A DNA stretch of 64,000 bases from Ruminococcus sp. (GCF_017464355.1 NZ_JAFUAG010000033.1:1-64000), one strand, 5' to 3'. Shown: positions 30,599 to 39,520, numbered from the stretch's first letter. Made by a program: numbers and translations. The notes: generated by a model not told the origin, from the letters alone.

Positions 30599-33226
30599 AT
30601 GGCAACTAAGTATTGCTATCTCTTCTCTGAGGGTAATGCCAACATGAGAGAGCTGCTCGGCGGTAAGGGCGCTAACCTGGCTGAGATGACCAACATCGGT
30701 CTTCCTGTTCCCCAGGGTTTCACTATCACTACCGAGGCTTGCACACAGTATTATGAGGACGGCGGTATCTCTGAGGAGATCCAGAAGGAGATCAACGAGT
30801 ATATCGTTAAGATGGAAGGCATCACAGGCAAGAAGTTCGGCGACAAGGAGAACCCCCTGCTCGTATCTGTACGTTCAGGCGCAAGAGCTTCCATGCCCGG
30901 CATGATGGATACTATACTTAACCTCGGCCTGAACGAGACCGTTGTTAACACCATCGCTGAGAAGTCCAATAACCCCAGATGGGCTTGGGACTGCTACAGA
31001 AGATTTATCCAGATGTATTCTGACGTTGTTATGGAGGTCGGCAAGAAGTACTTTGAAGAGCTGATCGACAAGATGAAGGAAGAAAAGGGCGTTACTCAGG
31101 ACGTTGAGCTGACAGCTGAGGATCTGAAGGTACTGGCAGGCCAGTTCAAGGCTGAATACAAGTCTAAGATCGGCGTTGACTTCCCCGACGATCCCAAGGA
31201 GCAGCTGATGGGCGCTATCAAGGCTGTATTCCGTTCCTGGGACAACCCCAGAGCTAACGTTTACAGACGTGACAACGATATTCCTTTCAGCTGGGGTACC
31301 GCTGTTAACGTACAGTCCATGGCTTTCGGTAACATGGGTGATGACTGCGGCACAGGTGTTGCATTCACAAGAGATCCTGCTACCGGCGAAAAGAAGCTGA
31401 TGGGCGAATTCCTGACCAATGCACAGGGTGAGGACGTTGTTGCAGGCGTTCGTACTCCTATGCCTATCCAGCAGATGGCTGAGACCTTCCCTGAGGCTTT
31501 TGCTCAGTTCAAGGAAGTTTGCCAGACTCTGGAGAACCACTACCACGATATGCAGGACATGGAGTTCACTGTTGAGAACAAGAAGCTCTATATGCTGCAG
31601 ACAAGAAACGGTAAGAGAACTGCTCAGGCTGCTCTGAAGATCGCTTGCGACCTGGTTGACGAGGGCATGAAGACCGAGCAGGAAGCTGTTGCTATGATCG
31701 ACCCCAGAAACCTGGATACTCTGCTGCACCCTCAGTTCGATGCTAAGGCACTGAAGGCTGCTGAGCCTGTTGGCAAGGGTCTGGGCGCTTCTCCCGGAGC
31801 TGCCTGCGGTAAGATCGTATTCACAGCTGACGACGCTGTTGAGTGGGCTGAAAGAGGCGAGAAGGTAGTTCTGGTAAGACTGGAAACTTCTCCTGAAGAC
31901 ATCACCGGCATGAAGGCTGCTCAGGGTATCCTGACAGTCAGAGGCGGTATGACTTCTCACGCTGCCGTTGTTGCAAGAGGTATGGGCGAGTGCTGCGTAT
32001 CCGGCTGCGGCGACATCAAGATGGACGAAGCTAACAAGAAGTTCGACCTGGGCGGCAAGACCTTCGTTGAAGGCGACTACATCTCTATCGATGGTACTAC
32101 AGGTAACATCTATGATGGTATCATTCCTACTGTTGATGCTCAGATCGCCGGTGAGTTCGGCCGTATCATGGCTTGGGCTGACAAGTACAGAACTCTGAAG
32201 GTAAGGACCAACGCTGATACTCCTGCTGACGCTAAGAAGGCAAGAGAGCTGGGCGCTGAGGGTATCGGTCTGTGCCGTACCGAGCATATGTTCTTCGAGG
32301 CTGACAGAATTGCAGCATTCAGAGAGATGATCTGCGCTGACACTGTTGAAGAGAGAGAAGCTGCTCTGGCTAAGATCGAGCCTATGCAGCAGGCTGACTT
32401 CGAGGCTCTGTACGAGGCTCTGGAAGGCTGCCCTGTTACTATCAGATTCCTGGATCCTCCTCTCCACGAGTTCGTTCCTACTGAGGAAGCTGATATCAAG
32501 GCACTGGCTGACGCTCAGGGCAAGTCTGTTGAGGACATCAAGGCTCTGATCGCTGGTCTGCACGAGTTCAACCCCATGATGGGTCACCGTGGCTGCCGTC
32601 TGGCTGTTACTTATCCTGAGATCGCCAAGATGCAGACTGCTGCTGTTATCAAGGCTGCTATCAACGTTCAGAAGAAGCACTCCGACTGGAACGTTAAGCC
32701 TGAGATCATGATCCCTCTGGTTGGCGACGTTAAGGAGCTGAAGTACGTTAAGAAGGTTGTAGTTGAGACCGCTGACGCTGTTATTGCAGAAGCAGGTTCC
32801 GATCTGAAGTACGAAGTTGGTACCATGATCGAGATACCCAGAGCTGCTCTGACCGCTGATGAGATCGCTGCTAACGCTGACTTCTTCTGCTTCGGTACTA
32901 ACGACCTGACTCAGATGACCTACGGCTTCTCCAGAGATGACGCAGGCAAGTTCCTGGGCGCTTACTACGACAAGAAGATCTTCGAGAACGATCCTTTCGC
33001 TAAGCTGGACCAGACAGGTGTCGGCAAGCTGATGGAAATGGCTATCAAGCTTGGCAAGCCTGTTAATCCTTCTCTCCACTGCGGTATCTGCGGTGAGCAC
33101 GGCGGCGATCCTACATCTGTAGAGTTCTGCCACAAGATCGGTCTGGATTACGTTTCTTGCTCTCCTTTCAGAGTGCCGATCGCAAGACTGGCTGCTGCTC
33201 AGGCTGCAATCAACGAAAAGAAGTAA
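30599..33226 (+). CDS. ppdK: Pyruvate, phosphate dikinase
   Basis: 875 residues, the standard length. N-terminal ATP-grasp domain (LGGKGANLAEMTNIGLPVPQ), phosphohistidine domain with GGMTSHAAVVARGMG (catalytic His at about residue 454), and C-terminal TIM barrel with GLCRTEHMFF and the HCGICGEHGGD segment bearing the catalytic Cys near residue 830. It interconverts pyruvate, ATP and phosphate with PEP, AMP and pyrophosphate; in cellulolytic clostridia it can carry glycolytic flux in place of pyruvate kinase. Strongly biased codon use (GCT, GTT, AAG) points to high expression. SD GGAGG. Confidence 0.97.
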   Translation: MATKYCYLFSEGNANMRELLGGKGANLAEMTNIGLPVPQGFTITTEACTQYYEDGGISEEIQKEINEYIVKMEGITGKKFGDKENPLLVSVRSGARASMPGMMDTILNLGLNETVVNTIAEKSNNPRWAWDCYRRFIQMYSDVVMEVGKKYFEELIDKMKEEKGVTQDVELTAEDLKVLAGQFKAEYKSKIGVDFPDDPKEQLMGAIKAVFRSWDNPRANVYRRDNDIPFSWGTAVNVQSMAFGNMGDDCGTGVAFTRDPATGEKKLMGEFLTNAQGEDVVAGVRTPMPIQQMAETFPEAFAQFKEVCQTLENHYHDMQDMEFTVENKKLYMLQTRNGKRTAQAALKIACDLVDEGMKTEQEAVAMIDPRNLDTLLHPQFDAKALKAAEPVGKGLGASPGAACGKIVFTADDAVEWAERGEKVVLVRLETSPEDITGMKAAQGILTVRGGMTSHAAVVARGMGECCVSGCGDIKMDEANKKFDLGGKTFVEGDYISIDGTTGNIYDGIIPTVDAQIAGEFGRIMAWADKYRTLKVRTNADTPADAKKARELGAEGIGLCRTEHMFFEADRIAAFREMICADTVEEREAALAKIEPMQQADFEALYEALEGCPVTIRFLDPPLHEFVPTEEADIKALADAQGKSVEDIKALIAGLHEFNPMMGHRGCRLAVTYPEIAKMQTAAVIKAAINVQKKHSDWNVKPEIMIPLVGDVKELKYVKKVVVETADAVIAEAGSDLKYEVGTMIEIPRAALTADEIAANADFFCFGTNDLTQMTYGFSRDDAGKFLGAYYDKKIFENDPFAKLDQTGVGKLMEMAIKLGKPVNPSLHCGICGEHGGDPTSVEFCHKIGLDYVSCSPFRVPIARLAAAQAAINEKK

Positions 33227-33231
33227 TTCAC

Positions 33232-33354
33232 GACTATCTCAAAATCGGCGATTTTACGCTGTTTCAGGGCGATGTGGAGATGTATTTCAAAGCTAAGTCC
33301 GTGAAGCGTGAATTCCATAATTGGCGTGACATCCGTGTGAACGTGTATGTCTGA
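33232..33354 (+). pseudogene. Possible 3' remnant of a gene downstream of ppdK
   Basis: A frame without its own start reads DYLKIGDFTLFQGDVEMYFK then SVKREFHNWRDIRVNVYV and a stop. The composition looks protein-like, but I recognise no family. It may be a truncated 3' end of a deleted gene, or chance. Confidence 0.3.
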
Positions 33355-33378
33355 GCCGATAGAATAGTTAATGATAAG

Positions 33379-33411
33379 GCTCTCACAGTTTCGGCTGTGA
33401 GAGCTTTTTTT
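33379..33411 (+). terminator. Intrinsic terminator of ppdK
   Basis: GCTCTCACAG and CTGTGAGAGC around TTTCGG, followed by TTTTTTTGTG. Confidence 0.92.
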
Positions 33412-33562
33412 GTGGGGTGAAATATGGGTGTTTTATGTAAATGTGCGTTTTTTCTTTACGCTTGTCTTTTTCGCTTTCATATTACTTGAGCACCATAAAA
33501 CTGCACATAAAATACCGCCGTTCAAGTGCTGATATGAACGGCGGTCAATTATTTGGCGGCTT

Positions 33563-34141
33563 TTATCTTGCTTTGAAAAACTGCACTTTTCTGATCTGCT
33601 CTGCTTTTAGTTCCCAGAACGTTGCCTGAACAGATCTTCCTTTTTTGAACCATTCGGTATCAACAGGTTCGATATCGAATATGGTCTGCCAGGATCTGAC
33701 TTTCTCAGCTTGTTTTTTCGACTCCGGAAGAGCCTCGAACTGCCGCATATCATTATTGTAGTCTGTTTCATTTTCTGCCCTGCTCAGATACGAATTATTC
33801 AGGACAAAATGCCATAATTCTTCATCTGACAAAACGACTTGCTCATCGGGGATATCTATCTCCATGCAGACCATTTTCTCGCTTTTTCGGCCATATTCAG
33901 CCCTGCGCAAGTCGGGCTTTTTATGTTCGGAATAATGTTTATACCATGCCCAGACCGGGTATTTCACGCCTGTCGGAGGATCACCTATCTTCTTTTTCAT
34001 TTCACCCGCGAGCCAATTATAAGCAACCTGACAGCAATAGAACCAGGCATTCTTTGATATCCTGCTTTCGTCAAACCTGTAAAAACCGTCCCTCATTATC
34101 TGCTCATATAAATACACAGGCTGAATTGTCCACAAAGTCAT
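33563..34141 (-). CDS. DUF3841-like protein
   Basis: 192 residues beginning MTLWTIQPVYLYEQIMRDGF, with YPVWAWYKHY and LSDEELWHFVLNNSYL further on. This fits the DUF3841 family as I remember it (function unknown; the shape suggests an enzyme or toxin-like fold). AGAGG five bases before the ATG. Lone gene at the left edge of an island with remnants and plasmid-type genes. Confidence 0.7.
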   Translation of the reverse strand: MTLWTIQPVYLYEQIMRDGFYRFDESRISKNAWFYCCQVAYNWLAGEMKKKIGDPPTGVKYPVWAWYKHYSEHKKPDLRRAEYGRKSEKMVCMEIDIPDEQVVLSDEELWHFVLNNSYLSRAENETDYNNDMRQFEALPESKKQAEKVRSWQTIFDIEPVDTEWFKKGRSVQATFWELKAEQIRKVQFFKAR

Positions 34142-34273
34142 ATAAACCTCTTTTTCAGATAGATATCCTCTTGTTGTATGATTTCAGATTTTCCACAGAT
34201 CTGCAGAAAATCAGCGTTCTGCCGAGAATGCACCTATTATAGCACAGCAGGGAGAAAAAGTCAATCAGAAAGG

Positions 34274-34570
34274 GTCAAAAGTAAGCACAGACCGCCAAAA
34301 TATGCTGCCAAAGAAGCAGACTCATTTCGCAGGTGGCTGTTTGAAGATCAAGTATTGAATGGCAAGCTGAAATACAAGATGTTCCCGATCGAAGTCAAGT
34401 CGGGGAAGAAGTATTCGATAGAGTCGCTCAAACGTTTCAAGGAGAAGTACAAAGCTCGTATAGGCGAGTGCTATGTGATACACCCACGTAATCTCAGTTT
34501 CAAAGATGATATTATCTGTATACCGCCTTACACGGCCCAGCAGACCGACAGAAGCCAGACTGAGGTTTGA
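34274..34570 (+). pseudogene. 3' remnant of an AAA/DUF4143 ATPase gene
   Basis: Only the C-terminal nuclease-like tail is left: FPIEVKSGKKYSIESLKRFK, then GECYVIHPRN and a DDIICIPPYTA-like end. In full genes this tail follows an AAA_14 ATPase domain, which is absent here. No ribosome site. The end of the frame overlaps, in antisense, the replication-protein remnant. Confidence 0.55.
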
Positions 34571-34672
34571 TGACCGCAGGAACGAATTACTCAGCAGAGT
34601 AAAGTTTTTCGATTTATGTACACGGCAGACCGATGATGAAACGGTCTTGCTCTTTTTTATTTTCTTGCCCAT
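34553..34672 (-). pseudogene. 5' remnant of a replication-initiator/HTH protein
   Basis: ATG at 34672 after GACAGGGTGATACAA. The frame starts MGKKIKKSKTVSSSVCRV and then NFTLLSNSFLRSSNLSLASV-GLLG, which matches the opening of plasmid/phage replisome-organiser HTH proteins (usually NYTVI-NxxLRDxxLSLKAKGLL). After about residue 38 similarity stops at the junction with the DUF4143 remnant, so the gene was truncated by a rearrangement. Confidence 0.5.
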
Positions 34673-34689
34673 TTGTATCACCCTGTCAG

Positions 34690-34950
34690 TTATCTCAGCT
34701 TCATGTTCGGTATACGCAGCTTGTTCACTGCATAGGTGTTGCCGTGAATGATGATAACGTACTTTTCGTCTTTAAGCTCCGTCAGAGCATTTCTGACCGT
34801 TGACGGCTCGTCCTTCGGAAAGAAAGAACACATTTCCTCAAACGTGCGGTAGTCCCTCTCGGGAACATTAAGCATATTGTCGAGGATCGCATAAGCCGGC
34901 AGGGTGAGTACACCGTGGTCGTTCACAACTATTCTCATAGGTTTCTGCAT
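34690..34950 (-). CDS. Small hypothetical protein in the plasmid-like island
   Basis: 86 residues (ALDNMLNVPERDYRTFEEMC-like middle: AILDNMLNVPERDYRTFEEM). The body, STVRNALTELKDEKYVIIIH, looks like a winged-helix recognition helix and wing, so it may be a small DNA-binding protein. SD AGGAGG-like (GGAGGTC) before the ATG. It ends a few bases before the replication-protein remnant, with which it probably formed an operon. Confidence 0.55.
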   Translation of the reverse strand: MQKPMRIVVNDHGVLTLPAYAILDNMLNVPERDYRTFEEMCSFFPKDEPSTVRNALTELKDEKYVIIIHGNTYAVNKLRIPNMKLR

Positions 34951-35032
34951 AGAAAGACCTCCTTGACTTCATTCTGAAAAAGAAAAACGCTCCTCATTTC
35001 TGAGAAACGTAGTACGATATTCAATTTTGGGC

Positions 35033-35080
35033 ATAAAAATAGCGGACAGCGCTTCACTTGTATGAAACACCGTCCGCTGT
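35033..35080 (-). terminator. Terminator-like hairpin, minus orientation
   Basis: AGCGGAC and GTCCGCT pair over a long loop, followed by ATTTTTATG on the minus strand. It precedes the small gene at 34690-34950 and would end the transcript coming from the SSB-like region. Confidence 0.55.
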
Positions 35081-35112
35081 TACCCATTATTCAGTTTTTT
35101 GTCAACAGGCAT

Positions 35113-35260
35113 TCTACCGTTTTTAGGCTGTATTTTGGTTTTCTACCAAGTTTCTACCAACTTTTGAGCCGTTGGCTGTCTACCAAGTTTCTACCAAAAA
35201 ACTTCAAATTTGCGATTTTTCCGATTTTACGATATAGCGCCATTTTGAGGTTTTCTACCA
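35113..35260. repeat. Iteron-like cluster of TCTACCA repeats
   Basis: Six same-orientation copies of TCTACC(A/G) lie at 35113, 35142, 35153, 35179, 35190 and 35254; four are in two identical pairs TCTACCAAGTTTCTACCA. The region is AT-rich. Such arrays bind Rep proteins at plasmid origins, and a Rep-like remnant lies 450 bases away. A second small repeat, TAATGAACAC twice in tandem, follows at 35298-35317. Confidence 0.6.
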
Positions 35261-35409
35261 CAAAAAATGCCGTAAAATAGGGTTCTAAATGCTCCTTAAT
35301 GAACACTAATGAACACTAATTACAAATAGGGGCAATAATACCACAAAAATATGGCAAAAGCAATAGAAAAAACGCTTTTTGATGATACGTTATTCTTTTT
35401 TTGAAACAT

Positions 35410-35457
35410 AGAATAAAAACAAGCGATAAGGCTCCCAGAACCACTCTGAGAGCCTTG
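35410..35457 (-). terminator. Terminator of the SSB-like gene
   Basis: AAGGCTC...GAGCCTT hairpin (35426-35457) followed by CGCTTGTTTTTATTC on the minus strand, about 90 bases past the SSB-like stop. Confidence 0.65.
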
Positions 35458-35546
35458 TTACATTCTTATAAATAACGGAACGAATGCCGTCACCGAAAGC
35501 TGCTATAAACCATTTCCGTTCGCCTGAGAGCATACCGCCGTCGCCA

Positions 35547-35876
35547 TCAGAAAAGTTGTCCCGAATCAACGTCCACTTTAACAGCAAACCTATTCTGGAA
35601 GTGCAGTTCCTCCACGATAATAACTGCTGTCTTGTCGTGAGCGTTTCTGAGCGAACCGACAAATGTTATCTGTCCGCCTTTTGAGTAGAGGAAACTCACG
35701 GATTTAGCATTATCATCAAAAGCAAGGCAGGTGAACGTGTCTGTCTCAACGGTATCACTGCCGTTGCGTTTTGGCTGGTCTACTGCGATGCTGAATTTGC
35801 AGTAGCTGTAATTATCCTCGGTTATAACGGTCAGATCGGTGGTGATGCGTCCTGTCATCATGATCTTATTCAACAT
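35547..35876 (-). CDS. SSB-like OB-fold single-strand DNA-binding protein
   Basis: 109 residues. MLNKIMMTGRITTDLTV and YCKFSIAVDQP are the opening strands of SSB, followed by TDTFTCLAFDDNAKSV and GGQITFVGSL. It lacks the long acidic C-terminal tail of chromosomal SSB, as mobile-element versions often do. GAAAGGAG precedes the ATG. It follows the small gene at 35889-36098, 12 bases apart. Confidence 0.72.
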   Translation of the reverse strand: MLNKIMMTGRITTDLTVITEDNYSYCKFSIAVDQPKRNGSDTVETDTFTCLAFDDNAKSVSFLYSKGGQITFVGSLRNAHDKTAVIIVEELHFQNRFAVKVDVDSGQLF

Positions 35877-35888
35877 GGTCTACTCCTT

Positions 35889-36098
35889 TCAGTCCTCGTC
35901 GCTGCACTCGTCAAGCCCGTGCATAAGCTGAATGTATACGCACTCTGCTCGGTCGTGTTCCTCACCGTCGGTGGACATCATAAGTTCAAGAAAATATGCT
36001 TTTGCTTCCTCATAGTCTGTCCAGACCTCACGCTTACCGTTGCATACGGTAGTGACTTTGTTTGATCTCGGCATTGCCAATTCGGGTGTTTTCAACAT
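35889..36098 (-). CDS. Small acidic protein upstream of the SSB-like gene
   Basis: 69 residues: MPRSNKVTTVCNGKREVWTD, then YEEAKAYFLELMMSTDGEEH and an acidic end. I recall similar small proteins in Firmicute conjugative elements and plasmids, but not a function. GGAGG eight bases before the ATG at 36098. Confidence 0.65.
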   Translation of the reverse strand: MLKTPELAMPRSNKVTTVCNGKREVWTDYEEAKAYFLELMMSTDGEEHDRAECVYIQLMHGLDECSDED

Positions 36099-36243
36099 AA
36101 TCGTTACCTCCAAAAGTTTTATCGTGAATCCATTATATCCGATAAAACTACCGGAGTCCAGCTCTGTGGAAGGATTGTAATAATTCTTATGAAAAGCGCA
36201 GCAAATAGTTGATTTTGCCCGGTACATTGCGCTATGACTCTGA

Positions 36244-36272
36244 TTGACTTTTTAGGTGGTATGTGCTATGAT
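36244..36272 (+). promoter_or_regulatory. Promoter of the Cys-rich hypothetical gene
   Basis: TTGACT (36244-36249) and TATGAT (36267-36272) with 17 bases between. The sequence TTGACTTTTT is shared with the promoter at 37633. Confidence 0.7.
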
Positions 36273-36299
36273 AGAATGAAACAGGAGGGGGCGAAAATT

Positions 36300-36971
36300 A
36301 TGTCAGTCTTGAAATTCAAATGTAGGTGCTGTAACAGCTATCACGATATAAAACGAACTGTTCCTACAGGGTTCTCGGGGTGGAGTTATCCTGGTATGGA
36401 ATGGTCTGACTTCACTGATGAAGTTCCGCCTTTGACGCAGGAGCGATGGCGTATCACCGAAGAAGTTAAAAAGATAGGGAGCAATAATATACCTAAGGTC
36501 GGTGATGAACGCACGGTTAGAGTGATGCTGCCCTTTGAGGAAGAGATCGGCAGCGAGTTCTACATGGACTATATGCCTGTATCTGCTTATCTTGACAGTT
36601 TTGAAACAGCAGATCAGTTTGAAAATTCGGCTATCGTAAAATGCAGGTTTACTGAAATAATATCTGCTGATGATTACAATGCGTGGATAAAAGTCAAAGT
36701 GCTTGATGTTATAATGTTCCCACAGCTGGCAGAAGCATTTCCCGCATACAAAACAGAGGAGTCTTTGGAAGATTTCGGGACTATATGCAGCTGTAATGAT
36801 ATTGATGCAGACGATGCGCCGTGGAAACTTATTTCATGGGATGCTCAGGGAGATGTTTACGAGGGCAAAGTTATATTTACAGACGCAGGCGGTATAGCCC
36901 ATATTATTTGGCTGAACATTGAAGATTTCTTCACTCACATATCTTATTTCGGAAATATCATCAAGACATGA
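36300..36971 (+). CDS. Hypothetical protein with N-terminal CxCC motif
   Basis: 223 residues, family not recognised. MSVLKFKCRCCNSYHDIKRT suggests a metal-binding N-terminus; DAQGDVYEGKVIFTDAGGIA and other acidic/aromatic segments follow. CAGGAGGGGG upstream supports the ATG at 36300. It has its own promoter and lower G+C than its surroundings. It resembles in size and composition small cytoplasmic proteins of polymorphic toxin immunity loci, without a motif to prove that. Confidence 0.55.
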   Translation: MSVLKFKCRCCNSYHDIKRTVPTGFSGWSYPGMEWSDFTDEVPPLTQERWRITEEVKKIGSNNIPKVGDERTVRVMLPFEEEIGSEFYMDYMPVSAYLDSFETADQFENSAIVKCRFTEIISADDYNAWIKVKVLDVIMFPQLAEAFPAYKTEESLEDFGTICSCNDIDADDAPWKLISWDAQGDVYEGKVIFTDAGGIAHIIWLNIEDFFTHISYFGNIIKT

Positions 36972-37632
36972 TAAATTATAATAATTGCATATATAGTGAC
37001 AGGACAAGGTGTTTATCCATGTCCTGTATTTTTATAATTCTCTGTTGCAGATTTCCGCATACACATCTTCCGGTATCATCGGAGAGTATATCTCTGTCAA
37101 TTTTACATTTTATTCTGCCTGTTTTACAAGCCAAAGTCTAATGCCTGACTACTCTTTGCAGTGTGGAGCATTTCAATACTATTTCTGTACTCCAATTGAG
37201 GTAGCTTGACAGCACTTACCGCACATTGATTTTACAGGTTTCTGTATTACAATGTGCAGAGCTTGCTGGGTGTGATTTTTTACCTTGTAGGCATCATATT
37301 TTTTCTGACTGATCGTTTCAGTTTTTTGCTCTTGTTTACTCAGGGGTATGGGGAAGTTTCCCTCAGCAAGCATCGTGTATTGTTTGCACAGTTCTTGTGG
37401 ACACAATACACCGAGCTTGCTGGGTGTGAATCTGAGCTTTAATTATTGTTTTTTTTCGAGCTGTTTAGCTCGGTTTATTTTTCCTTTTTGATGTTCGGGG
37501 TTCAAGGGGTGGAAACCTCTTGCAAGCTATGTATCGAAGCATTCAATTTTGAAAAATTGTAATGCGGGGATACCGTGCTTGCTGCTTTTGAAATGTCATT
37601 GCTTAGATGTACTTACGTTTTCACTCTTTTGG
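36972..37632. other. Low-complexity intergenic stretch with degenerate repeats
   Basis: AT-rich, no supported gene. GAGCTTGCTGGGTGTGA occurs twice (37258 and 37413), about 155 bases apart. A hairpin CGAGCT/AGCTCG with TTTATTTTT at 37457-37482 looks like a plus-strand terminator. Probably decayed mobile DNA. Confidence 0.5.
37457..37482 (+). terminator. Terminator-like hairpin
   Basis: CGAGCT-GTTT-AGCTCG followed by GTTTATTTTTCC on the plus strand. No gene directly upstream is supported, so it may belong to deleted DNA. Confidence 0.5.
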
Positions 37633-37661
37633 TTGACTTTTTCAAGGCAATGCTTTATAAT
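37633..37661 (+). promoter_or_regulatory. Promoter of the second island hypothetical gene
   Basis: TTGACT (37633-37638) and TATAAT (37656-37661), spacer 17. Confidence 0.8.
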
Positions 37662-37692
37662 ACTTACAAAGATATCACAACGGAGGTGTATG

Positions 37693-38355
37693 ATGAATAC
37701 TCTTGAAATAAAGATGATACCTGTATCTGATAATTATAAGAACGAATGCTTTGTTATTGACGGTATCCCACTGCAGGAGTATATGAAAAAATGGTATCGG
37801 GAAAATGGTTGGGGCGAGATACCGCAGCCGATAGCGCCAGTTGATGATCTGGCTGTCACATGGACAGGCTCGTTCGATAATGACGGCGATGCACGGTTCA
37901 TGCGGTGGCTTATGAAAAAAGACAGGCTCAATCTTCCGATATTGTCATGTCCCGAGGATATGGATCTCTCCTGCATTGTTATTGTTGCAGAGATCGAAAA
38001 GACCGATGAATTTGTCTATTGGAAACGGATAGGCAAAGTCAACCACTCGATTGAAAGTATTGAGGAAGAAAAAGAACACGGTATTGTATTTGCAGACAGC
38101 TATTCTGATGAGGACTGGATAAAATACGGAGATATGGCTTTTATGCGTGTAGGCAGCTGCGAATGGAGAGAGTGGACTTCAGCACACTGGTCGGAAGAAT
38201 TATTCCGCAGGCACATAAACTATACATACCCATGTTATCAGGACGACAGAAATATTGATTGGATATATGCGTGTAACTGGTGCTTTGACAGGAAGCGATA
38301 TGACGACCTTGCCTCAGCGTGCAGACCGAAATGGTGCATGGACAGGGATAAATGA
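37693..38355 (+). CDS. Hypothetical acidic Trp-rich protein
   Basis: 220 residues, family not recognised. Segments such as MKKWYRENGWGEIPQPIAPV and SCEWREWTSAHWSEELF, with many Trp and acidic residues, resemble small cytoplasmic immunity-type proteins, but nothing decisive is seen. GGAGG precedes tandem ATGs at 37690 and 37693; the second has the better spacing. Own promoter and terminator, so a single-gene unit. Confidence 0.55.
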   Translation: MNTLEIKMIPVSDNYKNECFVIDGIPLQEYMKKWYRENGWGEIPQPIAPVDDLAVTWTGSFDNDGDARFMRWLMKKDRLNLPILSCPEDMDLSCIVIVAEIEKTDEFVYWKRIGKVNHSIESIEEEKEHGIVFADSYSDEDWIKYGDMAFMRVGSCEWREWTSAHWSEELFRRHINYTYPCYQDDRNIDWIYACNWCFDRKRYDDLASACRPKWCMDRDK

Positions 38356-38401
38356 TCCGGGTTGCAAAACATTACAGTTCTTTCCTCGGCGGCATGGATA
38401 C

Positions 38402-38441
38402 CGGGCGGACAGCACTGCGCTGTCCGCCCGATAATTTTATA
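38402..38441 (+). terminator. Intrinsic terminator
   Basis: CGGGCGGACAGC and GCTGTCCGCCCG form a 12-bp stem, followed by ATAATTTTATATT. It ends the hypothetical gene at 37693. Confidence 0.75.
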
Positions 38442-38541
38442 TTCCAAATTCCGATCTGCAGTGCTGATGATACAGAATGGCTGTTATTTTGTAATGCCGA
38501 CAATACATGACCTTTTCGGGATATTTTACGTGGCTGAAAGT

Positions 38542-39090
38542 TCAGTCCTTCGGGATAGGTACACTGGCAAAATAGAAGCTGCTTATCTGTTCGGGGGAAT
38601 ATTCGCTGTGTTCCCTGAGCCACCAGCGCAGGGTCTCAGCGAAGCTGCTTACAGCGTGGTCAAGGCGGTAGGACCTGGGTACGGGGCTGTCTTCGGTCAG
38701 GCGGTCATCGAAGACCCGAAAGAGATATTCTTTAAGGCAGCCCATGAATATCTCGCCGCACTCACCTGTGAACAGGCCTTTTATATTCTGCTGTTTTTCC
38801 CTGATATGGTAGAGGATATGGGTTATCCTGTCACTGAAACTGCTGTGGTGTGAAAAATCGTGTTTTTCCTCAGACATTATCTCGGAGGGAAATACGTGGT
38901 CGAAGATATCCTTGCACAGGGCTTTCAGCAGTTCGTCCTTGGTCTCAAAATGGGCATAGAAGGTACTTCTGCCGATATCGGCTTCGTCGATTATATCCTG
39001 CACTGTCAGGGCTGAATAGGTCTTTTTTTCCAGCAGTGCGGTAAATGCTGTGAATATGGCGTTCCTTGTTTTCTTGCGTCGTCTGTCCAT
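38542..39090 (-). CDS. TetR-family regulator
   Basis: 182 residues. MDRRRKKTRNAIFTAFTALL, then SALTVQDIIDEADIGRSTFY AHF is the TetR HTH (written in two parts), followed by a ligand domain with AVSSFAETLRWWL, typical of the TetR_C group in gut Firmicutes. GGAGG lies five bases before the ATG at 39090. It is divergent from the methyltransferase remnant and EamA exporter and probably represses them. Confidence 0.85.
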   Translation of the reverse strand: MDRRRKKTRNAIFTAFTALLEKKTYSALTVQDIIDEADIGRSTFYAHFETKDELLKALCKDIFDHVFPSEIMSEEKHDFSHHSSFSDRITHILYHIREKQQNIKGLFTGECGEIFMGCLKEYLFRVFDDRLTEDSPVPRSYRLDHAVSSFAETLRWWLREHSEYSPEQISSFYFASVPIPKD

Positions 39091-39259
39091 GGAGGCCTCC
39101 TTATTTCTTGTACATTTTCGGGATCTTGTTCGGTATCGTACATTCACGGGAAACTGGTTATTGTGAACACCCGTGAGATATGGTATCATAGTTACAGAAC
39201 AAAGTGTCAGATAACTTATAAAGAGTACCACAATTTTCAGGAAATGTCAAGGAGGAAAC

Positions 39260-39520
39260 ATGAACGGCAGAAGAGATATAAAATTCGACAAAAAGGCTGA
39301 GAAGTATGATGAGGGCTATGTGGGCAGGCTTTACATAGCTGACCCCAGGCTTCCCCTGCCTGTGCGCAAGGCATTGAACACAGCACCGGATATCCACAGG
39401 ATAAACGGCAGAGTATATACGGCTGATGAGATAGGAGAAAATTTCTCGGAGTACGGTTTTGGCAGGGTATTTGACAAAACTGATACCTACGCGCAGCTGG
39501 TCTGCCCGAAAAAGCTATGA
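39260..39520 (+). pseudogene. Internally deleted SAM methyltransferase
   Basis: 86 residues with AAGGAGG before the ATG. The first 20 (RRDIKFDKKAEKYDEGYVGR) match the opening of class I methyltransferases, and the rest (LYIADPRLPLPVRKALNTAP ... YTADEIGENFSEYGF) matches their C-terminal part. The SAM-binding GxGxG core is missing, as if about 100 residues were deleted in frame. It overlaps the EamA gene by four bases and may persist for translational coupling. Confidence 0.5.

Noticed and set aside
37179-37406. Cys-containing minus-strand frame as a small metal-binding peptide
   Set aside because: No ribosome site, and the region consists of degenerate repeats with a terminator-like hairpin.
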